Shown here one piece after another: positions 23,566 to 35,150 of a DNA stretch of 64,000 nucleotides (position 1 is its first letter; each line of letters begins with the position of its first letter). The stretch is from Stereocaulon alpinum. Its lineage: Eukaryota; Ascomycota; Lecanoromycetes; Lecanorales; Stereocaulaceae. Below the pieces are notes generated by a model. That model worked only from the letters and a program-made list of their open reading frames with translations, was not told where the DNA came from and did not search any database. The DNA is taken from NCBI GenBank assembly GCA_018257865.1, contig JAEUBA010000053.1, positions 62,001 to 126,000 on the forward strand, given 5' to 3'. The translations under genes and the position numbers were made by a program.

Positions 23566-26500
23566 TCAATCATAGTTGCCAATCCCAACCTGGCTTGCGA
23601 AAGCTGTAGAGACACTTCGAGCATCGTCATCGTCCCCACGGGGCAGACGACTGCTGGCTGAGCTTCCGCCGTAGATACTGCTATCTCCAGGACGCCCACC
23701 AGATTCGACATAACGCTTGAGGCGATCAGATTGGTTGAGGCTGGCTTGTTTGGCATCGTTGATGGTAAGACCGGCAAGACTGACTCCACCTTTACCATCT
23801 ACGGTACTAGCAGGACCGTTGATATCCGACTCACTAGCAGCAACTGACTCGCCTGCAATACTCTCCGTACCAGCTCGGCTCTTGGTGCCATTGGTGCGCC
23901 GCCCGTTCAGGGTAGGCCAGGTATCCTGGAAGCCGGAAAACATTTGTGGGTACGCAGAGGGAACGCCCACACCGCCAATAGATGAAGAGTGCACCGATGA
24001 TACATCATCGGGGATGTAGCCAACAAGCGAGCCTGCGTCATTGTACTCCTGGCGAGGACCATTACGGCCATTAGTCATGCCATTACTCAGGTCTGAGGCG
24101 CGCTGGTATGACATCTGGTAGCGTTGTGGGCCACGATACGATTGCTTCGGGCGGCTGAACTGCAGTAAAGAGATCTGCAGGTTTGACAAAGGCCCCTCCA
24201 CTAGGCAGTTCTTCTCCTTAAAGTGCAGGAGTAGGTAGTGCCAGAGTGGATGCTTGGACAGCACCTTCGGATTGCCGAGAATAACGAGACCGTATTTGGC
24301 TCGAGTAAGCGCGACATTGAGACGGCGCGGGTCGCTCAGAAATCCAATGCCTTGGTGATCGTTGGACCGCACGCAAGAGAGGACGATGAAGTCTTTCTCT
24401 CGCCCTTGAAACGCGTCGACTGAAGCCACTTCAATTTCTTTGTACGTCTCCTTCTTGTACGTTCCATTAGTCTGCATCGAACTGACCACGTAGCTGCGTT
24501 GACCCTCGTAAGGCGTAATGATCCCAATATCCTGCGGTTGCACACCCGCCTTGAAGAAGCGTGTGACGATCTTCTCGACGTTCGACGCTTCCGTGCGATT
24601 GAGATATGAAGTACCAGAAGCAGAAATCTCTTCGTTGCCGAGGTTGGACCAGAACATCATGGGTGAGTCCACGACTGGCCATGGAAAGTCCACATCTCGG
24701 CGCAGACGCTGCTGCATAGTGACGCCGTTCTGCAAAGAACCTTCGTAAAACATGTTTGATGGAAATTGCGAGAGACAAGGGTGCATACGATATTGTACAT
24801 TCAACCGGATGGGAGCACAGCCAAGGATGACAAGACGCTCGAACAGCGACTGATTGAGGCCTGCCTTTGCCGCTTTCTTGTTCATGATAACTGGGCCCAA
24901 TTGCTGATGATCTCCGACTAGGACAACTTGCTTGCAGCCCAGCACCAAAGGAATCATACATTCAGGCTCTGCGGATTGGGTAGACTCATCAATTAAGACG
25001 GTACGGAACTTGAAGCGAGCTAGGCGAGGGTCGCCAGCTCCAACGCAAGTACAGCAAATAACGTCCGCATTCGTCAGGATCTCACGCTCAGCACTACGGG
25101 TGAGCTGCTTGAACTTCTTCTCATCTTGACTAGAGAGTTCGCCGAGTTCGCTCTTGAGCTGGTTAAGCTTGACTAGCTCGATGTTGCTGTCGTTCATTCG
25201 GACTTGCTCGTGGAGGGACAAGAATCCGACTGGAGACTCGACATCCTCGCGAGACTTTGCTGTGACACGGACAGTCTTCAAGCCTGTCTTGTGGATTCTC
25301 TCACACAATTGGTCCACAGCTACGTTGGATGGAGCGCAAACGAGCACTTGGCCTCCGTTGATCTTGGCAAGATGGTAGATGATGGTAGCTGAAGTGACAG
25401 TCTTTCCAGTACCTGGAGGTCCTTGGATCAAGCTCAATGGCTTCTGAAGGACACTGCGCACAGCATTGATTTGACTACCATTGAGCTCTGGGAGGCCTGG
25501 AACACTGTACTTCTTAGGCATTTGAGTCTTCATTGGCGCTGCTGCGACCTCATGGCCTAGGAGTCGATGAAATATGTAGCCCGAGACGCTCATCTCGTCC
25601 ACAGCAAATGTTTTCATAGCAAGCTGCATACGGTCGAATGAGGTTGCTTTCCATACGTAGTCCGCGCTGAAATTGTGTGTACATTCTGTCGGAACGGACT
25701 TATGGTCACCCTTTGCGCGAAGTTCAATAGTGACCTCGTCTGACTGGTTGTTGGGGATCTTTATCACGTAGCCTACTCCCTCCCATGGCGGACGAAGCTC
25801 TCCTGTATACTTGATACGCATCTCATCACCAACGGCAAGTTTGACATCTCCGAGCTCAAGCTTTGGAAGGACGAAGCTGGCCAGATGTTTGTTGTTCAGA
25901 CCAAAATCCCAACGTACTATCAGGCCGTCTTGAGACTGCGATTCTTTCAGCTTCCGGTCGTAGTCGGCTTCAATCTTCACCAGTGGACCAAAAACATTCT
26001 GATATTGGTAGGCGTCATCGTAGTGAAGTAGCACTGGGGCCGGCTCATCGTCCACACCAGCACCTTTTTCTAGATCGGCAATGGTTGCGCTAGCGTTGTC
26101 CTTCCACATCTCTTCCAGTTTCGCGATCATCTGAGGGCTGAGATGACGCGCACGTAGTTGCTCTTGATCTGTTGGTGCTGAAACTAGCCACGCGAGGAAG
26201 GATCGGTCTTCGATCAGGGGCTGCCATCGTGATACATCCCAATTCATGTCTTTCGAAGAAGGCATAGAAGCACATGGCTGACGACAGAGTAGGACGACCA
26301 CGGTGTCAGACTTTGCTGGAATAAAGCCAAGCAGAAATACATTCTTCGTACCGCAGTTGTAGCATTCGAGGACTGTGTCTCCCAAGCTGGAACTGGGATG
26401 GAGTTGGACTTCCTTGTGGCGAGCACGGACCAAGTGGTTAATTATATGGGATGAGGAGGTGTTGCCACGAGCGCTGCAGAACCACTTGCTGCAAGCTAGA

Positions 26501-26898
26501 CATCGGACGACCGAACTCGGGTTATGTATGCCGCAGTATCTGCATGACCGAAGACATCAGCACTGACCCCCAACTATGTCCCAGCGCTGATTTACTTACG
26601 CGCAAGCATGCGGTGGTAACTCTTTCTCTTCCTCTGCTCGTAATCCGAGTTTCCCATTCACACCATCTACAGGCATGCTGACCATACTCTCTGTATCATC
26701 ATCGTCGAATGCCTCCGTGCCATCATCTTCGTCATCGTGTCGGCGTCGCCTGGGACCCCCAGTCAAGTTGCCCCTCCCGTATTCACGGTCTAGGATACTC
26801 TCATCTGGATCGATGGTCGAGAGATCGTCGCCAGCATTGATTGTCGATGCGGAATCTGATATCAGATGGTTTCCAAGGTGTGTGAAAGCGCCTTCCAT
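23566..26898 (-). CDS. UPF1: UPF1-type RNA helicase (nonsense-mediated decay), 2 exons
   Basis: Exons are 26898-26600 and 26539-23566 (1,090 codons plus stop), with a 60-nt intron (26540-26599). The splice falls inside the Cys/His-rich domain and joins HACA to YCGIHNPSSVVRCLACSKWF, so the zinc-binding CH domain (from C99) is intact only after splicing. Superfamily-1 helicase motifs follow: GPPGTGKT at residues 473-480, APSNVAVDQL, DEST near 617-620, GDHQQLGPV, QYRMHP, and VDAFQGREKDFI with NVALTRAKYGL. The first 90 residues are acidic (DDEDDG, DDDDTE), and the C-terminus is Ser/Gly-rich. UPF1 is the central ATPase of nonsense-mediated mRNA decay. The length matches fungal orthologues. It shares its upstream region with IMP4. 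Confidence 0.96.
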
Positions 26899-27313
26899 GC
26901 CGCCGCCTGTTCTTACTATTCTGAAAGTGTACCTTGCAGGATCTGCGAACAGCTCAAAGGCTGCAGTGGTTGCAGCTCAGGATCCGACCGCCGAGGGTTT
27001 AGTGTTTTCAGAAGGGACTCGAACTCCTTGTCATCAGCTTCCAGCAACAAAAAGGAAAGAAAACGCCGCCGTGAAGTACCTGATGGAGTGGTGGAAAGGT
27101 GGTGGAAAGGTGTTGGTGGAAGCGTTGATCGGCAATTGTTCCGCCGACTGGTGGGGCTGAGCCCGCGAAAATATTTTGTGTGAGCAAGCAAGTAGTAACA
27201 CTCTTTTGTCATTTGAGCAGCAAGGACAACGACGGATTGCAAGCCTTAAATTCTTTCGAAGCTGTACGGGTATCTGCTGTCCATAATGATAGTCTGTTCT
27301 TAATGATCCTGCA
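26899..27313. promoter_or_regulatory. Shared divergent promoter of UPF1 and IMP4
   Basis: Only 415 bp separate the two start codons, which point away from each other. One likely bidirectional promoter would serve mRNA surveillance and ribosome biogenesis together. No defined element was recognised; the inference rests on spacing. Confidence 0.5.
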
Positions 27314-28222
27314 ATGTCGCGTCCCAATGCTAACGTTCGCATCCAGAGAAGACAAGCCCGCCAACGAAGGGACTACCTTCACCGTCGCGCCCTTACACTT
27401 CGCGAAGCAGAGACTGCAGAGAAGCGCGCAAAGCTCAAAGCATCTCTCGCGACTGGAAAGCCTCTTGACCCTGCAATAGCCAACGACAAGACTTTGCGCG
27501 AAGACTACAAATTTGACGAAAGCGCAGAAGCGCACAATGACATCGACGATGAATACGCCCATCTGTCCGGCATTACAGATCCCCGACCGCTAGTTACAAC
27601 CTCAAGGTCACCGTCAACTCGACTTTCTGCTTTCGCCAAGGAGATCCGACTACTGCTACCGACCTCCATCCGTCTCAATCGAGGAACACTCATCCTCCCC
27701 AACCTCGTGTCTAGTGCCAATGCCTCTTCTCTCACAGATCTGATCCTCCTCCACGAGCATCGTGGTGTTCCAACAGCTCTTACCATCTCACATCTACCAC
27801 ATGGTCCTACCGCCTCCTTCTCTTTGCACAATGTTTTCCTCCGCCATGATCTTCCCAATGCCAGCAAGGGCACCGTCAGCGAATCATATCCCCACCTCAT
27901 CTTTGAAAATTTTAACACACCTCTGGGCAAACGAGTGACGCAAATACTGAAACACCTCTTCCCTCCACGAGAAGCGGCAACCACAAATCAGAAAGTCGGC
28001 AATAGAATAGTGACATTCAAAAACATTGAGGACAGCATCGAGGTTAGGCACCATGTGTTTGTTAAGACGGGTTACCAAAGCGTGGAGCTCGCGGAAGTCG
28101 GACCGAGGATGACGATGAGGCTGTTTGAGATCAGGGGTGGGACACTGGAAAGTAAGAGTGGGGATACAGAGTGGCACATGAACCAGTATACGAGGACGAG
28201 CAGGAAGAAGGAGTATCTATGA
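27314..28222 (+). CDS. IMP4: U3 snoRNP protein IMP4 (Brix domain), single exon
   Basis: This is an uninterrupted 302-residue frame. The basic N-terminus (RRQARQRRDYLHRRAL) and the Brix-domain region (about residues 85-275, including THE-like blocks such as LTDLILLHEHRGVPTALTIS, PHLIFENF and RVTQILKHLFPP, with VFVKTG and LAEVGPRMTMRLFEIRGG near the end) match IMP4. This protein binds U3 snoRNA and is needed for early cleavages of the 35S pre-rRNA in the nucleolus. The length is typical of the family. The start is the first ATG of the frame, placed directly before the conserved basic region. Confidence 0.95.
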   Translation: MSRPNANVRIQRRQARQRRDYLHRRALTLREAETAEKRAKLKASLATGKPLDPAIANDKTLREDYKFDESAEAHNDIDDEYAHLSGITDPRPLVTTSRSPSTRLSAFAKEIRLLLPTSIRLNRGTLILPNLVSSANASSLTDLILLHEHRGVPTALTISHLPHGPTASFSLHNVFLRHDLPNASKGTVSESYPHLIFENFNTPLGKRVTQILKHLFPPREAATTNQKVGNRIVTFKNIEDSIEVRHHVFVKTGYQSVELAEVGPRMTMRLFEIRGGTLESKSGDTEWHMNQYTRTSRKKEYL

Positions 28223-29326
28223 AGGAGTTGACTTTAACGGGAAAGTCTCTTCGATGTTCCTCAATTCCTAAAATAACTGCAGGTCTGCAGGACATACCAA
28301 GACCAATGCCCTGTAATGTTTGATAGCCTAAGCGAACTCGCCCTCAGGGAACTTCCGCGTGAGGAATGAATGGGACGCTGATAATGGATCAGTTGGCTGA
28401 GGGTGGTGATGGCTTGATGATGTCTCTCATTGAGAACGCTAATGAAATGGAGAAACCTCCACATCGCGAGAAGAAGACGACGGGATTAGAGTTGGAGACC
28501 TGATCGGAACGGATGGCAGCGTCAAGAGGGAAGAGAATGGAATTTTGACCTGAGCGAACGACAAAGACCACGACCAAACACCACGCAACATGTCCAACCC
28601 TCTGTCCCTATTCAACTAGGGCTTGAAACAAGTTCTTCGAGCCGGAAGTTTCATCCTATTGTGTTTAGGGAAATCTTGCCCAGAGGTGTAGGTCTCCGCC
28701 TTTCGGACCCTTACGGGATGTTCCTTTTGATGAGTGAAATAAGACATGGCAAGAGGAGTCTGGTTAATGGTTACGCTCAGTTGACGTATATCCTAATCAT
28801 TAATTCTCCTCAAGGCACTCTTCGAACGAGGAAAAGGATCATCACATGCAAATACATAGCCGTGAGCAAGAGTCGGCCTCGTAGGGAAGGTGGAAGGGGT
28901 GAGGGTAGTCTCCTTGCCACTCCGAGCGCTTTCGAGCTGATACATGATACGGTGTCCAGAAGCGGAGAGGGCGGCCATTGAGGCAGTAAGAGCAACTTCG
29001 TCAAAGCCTGTCTCAGTGAACTGCACAGCCAATCTCCACTTTTACATGCGTCCAATGTAAAGAGCAAAAAGTTGGCAATCTGACTCAATGTTTGGCAAGT
29101 TCTAAAGGGATTTTGATCGTGTAAAAAGCTTGCTTCATGGTGTTAATTAGTGCTCTCTTCTCTTTCCTTTTTTTTTCTTCCTTCTTTGACACCAACAAGA
29201 GCGATATCACCAAGTTATTACATCGTACTCCAACAAACCCCGCTTACTTGGCTATCAAGTACGCACACATACTTTCTTCCCTCTCGCGCAACCTACTTCT
29301 GCTTCATCCTGCAAAAGAAGCCACGA
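28223..29326. other. Intergenic; no supported gene
   Basis: This holds the 3' side of IMP4 and the 5' side of the gene at 29327. A pyrimidine-rich run at about 29,156-29,182 is typical of a fungal core promoter. Short frames inside are not recognisable. Confidence 0.45.
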
Positions 29327-29942
29327 TGGCAACCGATTCAACCCCCAAGGTCAAAGACCTGTCGCCCATCTACCTCAATACAGATGAAGCCCATGCTAGC
29401 GTAAAGATGATGTTCAAGCGTTTCAACGCCATACACAATACGCTCTTCGCGAGTGGCTCCTCCGAATACGCCAGCGGCCACAACCCAGCCTTATACATCG
29501 ACGATCATTGCGTTTGGCAACACGCCACCCATTCGCAGCTGGACTGTCAACGATGACGGCGCTCGTCATCGATAACAGCAATCTCAGTCTCAATCAGGGC
29601 ACCATCGGAGAATATCGAGTTGAAGACTTTCGCGAATCGCAACAACAGCACTTCAGGGGGCTTCTAGATCTTGTAGAGCTGCGATTGTACATGCCGTCCA
29701 ATCCAACGGGACTCTCGTGGGAAGACGTTGCAAACTCCTTCAGCATCGGCGGCATCGCCAAGCCTAGGGATCTTGCGTCCATCCGCGCACTGCTGGACTT
29801 CGCAGGACATCTTCCTCCAGCGAATGGACTCATGCTCCACGACGACTACCCTAAGGCATACTTCTATGACTGGGGCGAAGAATTTGGAAACAGCAAGGAC
29901 CTAGCGGATGTGCGGATTTGGAATGAGATCCTTGCGGCATGA
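29327..29942 (+). CDS. Unrecognised small protein; intron or frameshift near the middle
   Basis: Two overlapping frames look like one gene. The first begins at ATG 29327 (MATDSTPKVKDLSPIYLNTD). The second ends at 29942 and contains YRVEDFRESQQQHF, ELRLYMPSNPTGLSWEDVA and HDDYPKAYFYDWGEEFG, with codon choice like a real gene. The frames can be joined by a GT..AG intron at 29401-29488 (88 nt, donor GTAAAG), which would give about 175 residues. However, the skipped part also looks coding, so a one-base frameshift near 29510 is an equal alternative. I recognise no domain. No signal peptide or membrane segment is visible. Confidence 0.45.
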
Positions 29943-30874
29943 TATTGCTGTCTCAACATTTTTCATCCGAACGATAAGCCAGGGATGGTAATAAAGAAGA
30001 TCCAGACTAGGGAGCCTGGGCGAATTTCGCTCTCTGAAATGCTTGCGCGCCCTCCGGTCATAATGAAGTTTCCGAGACTGTTGTATGATGGCAAGAGGTT
30101 TTAAGGCACGGAAAGTGAGTCTCATAGTGAGGAGACATACAGAGACGGAGACGATAAAGATATGGTAGCTCGTCAAGGCGGTATGGAAATCTGAAGACTG
30201 AGGTCAAGGATGGCGAGGAGACATTCAGAGACGAAGACTATAACGATGTGGTGGCTCGTCATAGGGGTTATGGAAAAATGGATGACTGAGGTCAAGGACG
30301 GCGAGGATTTGGCGACGGGTGAGAGCTGTGTATGAGGCAGTAGCTAGTGATGCAAATGGGCGAAATGAATGTTTCCTGAGTATATGTGTAAAGCTCTGGA
30401 GAAGACGGGTAGATGGACAACATTCATAGATCTAGGAACCACTTTTTATCCCACTACATCTACGATGAAACCTTCCTTCGCTATCTACCAAGTAGCGCCT
30501 GCTCAGATCAACCGATTGTCTACCCTTACTGACTGTAACTTTTGGTGTTTTTGGTGTTACCTCTCGACCATGGCTTTGAGACAACGATGGCCAAACAGGT
30601 GTCTTCCTTCCTTTTATAGTATAGCACCTTTGAAGGTGCCGTCTTGAAACGAAAAATTGCAATGGTATGACGTGGTGGTACACAGATCGGGCTTAGGAAT
30701 CATTTTGGCATGCGAATATAGCAATAAGAGGTGTGTGGCAGCTAATCTATTATGCGATAGACAGCGCCAAGCTTCTGCAACACTATCAAACACCCCGCTA
30801 AAACCGTGACACATCTCTTTTCAACGGCTCAAAGTCCCAATTTTCTCTCTGTAACAGTTGGCAACTTATCTTGT
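29943..30874. other. Intergenic; no supported gene
   Basis: This is the convergent region between the gene ending at 29942 (+) and the PD-(D/E)XK-like gene ending at 30875 (-). It contains one tandem duplication (listed) and otherwise nothing I can support. Confidence 0.45.
30129..30302. repeat. Tandem duplication of an 85-89 bp segment
   Basis: Two adjacent diverged copies start at 30129 and 30214, each opening GAGGAGACAT and closing with GACTGAGGTCAAGGA. They differ by scattered substitutions that are not confined to C/T or G/A, unlike the RIP blocks. Confidence 0.75.
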
Positions 30875-32168
30875 TCACGGAAGCTTCGAGGGCTCCGTTG
30901 TCCATGGGAGCTCTATGAGCTCGACGTCGGGATCATCCTCTGTCGTGAAGAGATCTCTCCATTTTTTCATCGCACCAAAATCAAAGCTTGACTGCGCATC
31001 TTCATCATGAAAGAGCTGCCCTAGGTCCTCGCTTTTCACGGGAGAGGTCGTTGGAGTAGACAGAATGGCGGCACGTATGATGGAACGAAATAGTGAATAG
31101 ATGTAAGGCTGGTGCGATTTTCGGGTCCATTCGTACAGCACGCTACTCGCCACCTATACAAACAACGACCTCAGCAAAGTCACGGCTTGGTGAGCTGCAT
31201 CAAGAGGATTTACCTTAGATCTATTGTCAATTCTCCAAAACCGATAATCAAAGCCATCTGTGGCAACACCGAATACAACTGCATTGGACTTCGACTCCTT
31301 CTTACGAGCGCGATGGACCATGGCTGTCAATGCGTATTAGTCTTGCAAAAGGAGAGGTAGGGATACACTACGTACCCATATAGGCCAGTAGTTGTCCGTA
31401 TGAGTTCCCAATATCATAGCGTCGCTTCGCTTCAACAACAATCAGATTGTCTGCACCGCTCCCTCGCTGTTCGTGACCGAGGGTATAGTCGGCCAAACCA
31501 GACAAAATGTATTGCTTTCCATTGAACACTACATTTTGCCGCAATTCTGTCTCAAAATATAGCCCAATCGCTGTGGGTTTCGACTCATCGAAGGACCTTG
31601 CTGGAGTAGTTGGTGATACCGATGGACCTGGCGATGATGAGGTTGCTGTGGACTTGAATTCTGATCTTTGTAGAAGGGCCTTTTCATCGAGAATCGAGAC
31701 AAAAACGAGCATGTTAACATAACACCGTGATAATGCTTCATTTTTTTTGTGATTTTTCCAGACAACATTCTTGAATTTTTCAAACATTGATTCTAAGCAT
31801 AGTTTAGTATATAGAATCTTCATACTCCGTTTCTTGACTCACTCAGCTCTTGTGGAATTTCAATAAGGTCATCTTGGGCCACCGTGTAGTCACTATCGCC
31901 GTCTTGTTGGATCTCAAAAATTTCATAGACTTGTTCTGGGCTCAAGCTACTTGCAGCTAACTATTGACGTACAATTAACCTGAGTTTCTTGGAAGAGATT
32001 AGAGACTTTACAGCTTACTGACGGGAGGATCTGCTCATTCTGCCTCCATTCTTGAATAGCAGCGGATAATGGTGCTGAACTCGCAATAATCTCCTCTGGT
32101 ATGTGCGCAACAATGCGTTGTTCCACCCATGCAGTATCAATGACTTTTCGTTTCTTGTTGGGAGCCAT
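30875..32168 (-). CDS. PD-(D/E)XK nuclease-like nuclear protein, 5 exons
   Basis: Exons are 32168-32019, 31960-31843, 31792-31376, 31323-31214 and 31153-30875 (357 codons plus stop). The four introns are 58, 50, 52 and 60 nt, all GT..AG, and one has a TACTAAAC-like branch site. The frame is kept throughout. Residues 2-9 (APNKKRKV) form a classic nuclear localisation signal. The core reads SGLADYTLG then LIVVEAKRR: D191, then E210-A-K212, and a following Gln (SYGQLLAYM). This is the D-x(n)-ExK-Q pattern of the restriction-endonuclease-like fold. The next exons give VVFGVATDGFDYRFWRID, a block I associate with a family of fungal hypothetical proteins of this fold. Catalysis and target are inferred only. 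The gene starts 294 bp from the Helitron terminus. Confidence 0.8.
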
Positions 32169-32461
32169 GATGAACTGACTTGTAGAACGACTCTGATTTA
32201 GCGGATCGATGGGTATGGAGAGCAGAAGAAGCCCACTTTCCAATGATCAAGAACGCAGAAGATGGCGGCTCCCACTTTCTCTTTTAAGCTACCTTAGACC
32301 GTGCACTAGTGATTAATTGGTCATTCTCAATCAAGACTAGTCTCCAGTAAAACAAGGCGATTTGAATTTTGATCAATGCACGCCCTAATTTACTTTATGC
32401 TATGGTGTGGTCATGATGGGTGGAAGGATGATTGATTAGATTCTATGGAAGTTACTGGTTA
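32169..32461. promoter_or_regulatory. Short promoter region squeezed against the Helitron end
   Basis: Under 300 bp of normal-composition sequence lies between the start codon of the PD-(D/E)XK-like gene and the transposon terminus. No site was recognised. Confidence 0.35.
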
Positions 32462-34679
32462 CTAGAGGGTCGCCATTTCGAAGCGAAATTTTATACTAAA
32501 TATAGCTTTAAAGTGTTTGGATAGAGTTATATAAATCTGTGTATAAAGACCTGTATAGAATTATATAGGATTTCCTAAATAAGTCTAGTCTAGTAGAATA
32601 CTAATATTTTAGTCGATTTAGAACTTAGAAACTTTTATACTATAATAACTAATAATTAGTAAGTTATACAGATCCTATATAGGCTCCCTTATATAGAGTT
32701 ATATAGTAGCCTACTAGATCTATATAGGCTTTATATAGAACTATAGACTATTATATAGAGTGATATAATATAACGTAGATAATAGCAAAGCTATATAGAG
32801 TCTTTTAGCTAAGTATATCTTTATTTTAGTTCCGTACTAACCTATTTCCTTTCTATATAGACTTTTAATTTTTTATACCCTTTTTTACTAATTAATACTA
32901 ATTTTAATAAATCTGTACTAAACTATAATATAATAGCCTTAGATAACGAAGAGGACGAATAACTATATACCTATCCGCCTAATTTTGGTATAAAACTATA
33001 CGCGAACGGTAAGACCTAGAAATTAGATATCTTATAAAAAGTAGAATAATTTATATAGGGGCTTAATAAAGTCCCTATAAAGACTATAGATATAGCTGTA
33101 TAGCCGGCCGTTAATAAAGTAATTTTACGTATAGATAAAAAGTTAGTCTATATAGCTCCTTTACTATTCCTTATAATTTAATACTAATTAGTAAGAATTT
33201 AAACTAACTATATATTATTAAGGGCGTGCTATTATAAAGCTATATAGCCTTATATAATTCTAGTAAGGAAGTATATATACCCTATATAAAAAATTTAAGT
33301 TCCTTTACGTCTTATCGCAGTAACGTATAGTTCTATAATAATATATACGCAAATTATTTAACCTCCGGCGATAGTATTAGTTAATATAACTTTATACTTA
33401 GTTAGTACCTATTCGGCTTAGATTTATATAGTAATTATACTAATTTATATAGAGAAAGTTAAGGCTACGGCTAAGAAGGATACCTTAGACTCTAATAGTA
33501 TATCTCCTTATAATACTATTTAGTACTATACTAATCTATATAAGCCTACGTAAAAAGGTTAAGATTAGCTATATATTAGAAAAGGAAGTTTATATAGGGC
33601 TTAAGGAAAAGTACTAGGAGCTTACTAAAATATACGGCCGCCTTATAGATCTATATAAGGACGACGAAGATAAGGATAGTAAGGTTAAGTTAGGGGCGGA
33701 TAGTAGGGCGTAGTATAGATCTATATATAACTATAAAGGTTCGAACTAAACCTATAAAGGTTCGAATCGAACCTATATAGGATATAAGTAGGATATATAA
33801 AGATCTTTATAGAAAAGTACTCTCCTATATAAAAATATAATATAATTATAATAATTTATAATATTAATTTTCTAATAATATTTTAGGATAAACGACGTTA
33901 TCTATTTTCTAATCTATACTAGTTAGTAAAAGAACTGTAAGTCTTTATATATCTTTAGTATAGGATAGTATAATATAGAGCTACCTATAACTAAAATAGG
34001 ACGATAGTAGATTAATTCTAATAATAGATAGCGACTATCCTTGCGACTTATTAATAGTTATTATAAAATAGAGCTGAACTAGAAACTATTTATGTATAAG
34101 GATCTAAGGATAGTTACTATCTTTACTAGTTAGATTAATTCTTAGAATTAAGTATAACCTACTATCCTACTTTCCTCCTAAAAGACGACCTTTAATATAC
34201 TACTGGGATAGACGTATAATAACTAGTTATATTCTATTATATATACTTTTATTAGGGTGTAGATTCTATAGTAATATAATTAGGGCCCTAACCTTAAGAT
34301 ATAGCTATATAGGAGGGAACCTAGACAGCTTAAAAGATTATAAAAACTTAAGACTTAATCTATCTATTATACTATCTAATAACGAACTATTAGTAGATAG
34401 AAAATACTGTATATTGCTAAGTAGATAGGAAAGGATCTCTATATTTAGGAGCGCTGCTGTATTATTCTATAGAGATAAGATCGCTCGACTTTTAAAGAAA
34501 TCCGGTACCAGCGAGGAACGTATAAGGTTAATAGTTAGAAAGATTAATTCCGTAAAAAGTCGTATATCCTAGTATAGGTTTATAATTTCTAGCGGTAGTT
34601 ATATTAACCTATATAAAGATAGTTTATAGGATATATAGGTAATCTAACTCGTAAATACCTAATTATTAGACCTAGCGCA

Positions 34680-35150
34680 AAGCCGTATATTCCAGTTAAG
34701 GTTAAGTATCGAAAGTTATAGCTAAATCTAAGAACTGCGAAGGCTCGTATTAACCTATATAGTATAATTACCCTTAGGAACTACCGGTATAGTCTATATA
34801 AAGTCTCCCCCTATAATTACTAGTATACTACTAAACAGATTATTATTCTTATAGATATTATATAGGGTAGTATTTACTATAGTAAAGTTACTCTTATTCT
34901 ATATAGGTACCTTATCCTAGATAATTAGAGTCGTACGGCGAATCAGCTAGGCCGTATTAGACTATACTAGAATATAATAGGTAGACGTATTATCGCAGTT
35001 GATTAGGATCTTAAAACGGGAATATAAGGTATAGCTACTAGGTAGTAAGATTACTATAATACCTATAGAAGTAATATATAGAATAATATATCCTTAGGCG
35101 CGGAAGTAGTAATATAATACCTTATATAGAAAAGTTTTACTAGTACCCGC
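34680..35150 (-). pseudogene. Helitron Pif1-like helicase relic
   Basis: The reverse complement shows the helicase motifs in order. Walker A reads STAGTSKTFLYK around 35,105-35,145 (canonical GTAGTGKT with two RIP-type changes). RFKILINCDNTS and LIRRTTLII lead to the DEx box near 34,905-34,930. GGDF.TIPVV lies near 34,780-34,800, and NLNWNIRL near 34,690 stands for the LTxNMRL box. In-frame TAG/TAA codons interrupt it. The order and spacing match the helicase half of Helitron RepHel proteins. Confidence 0.8.
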
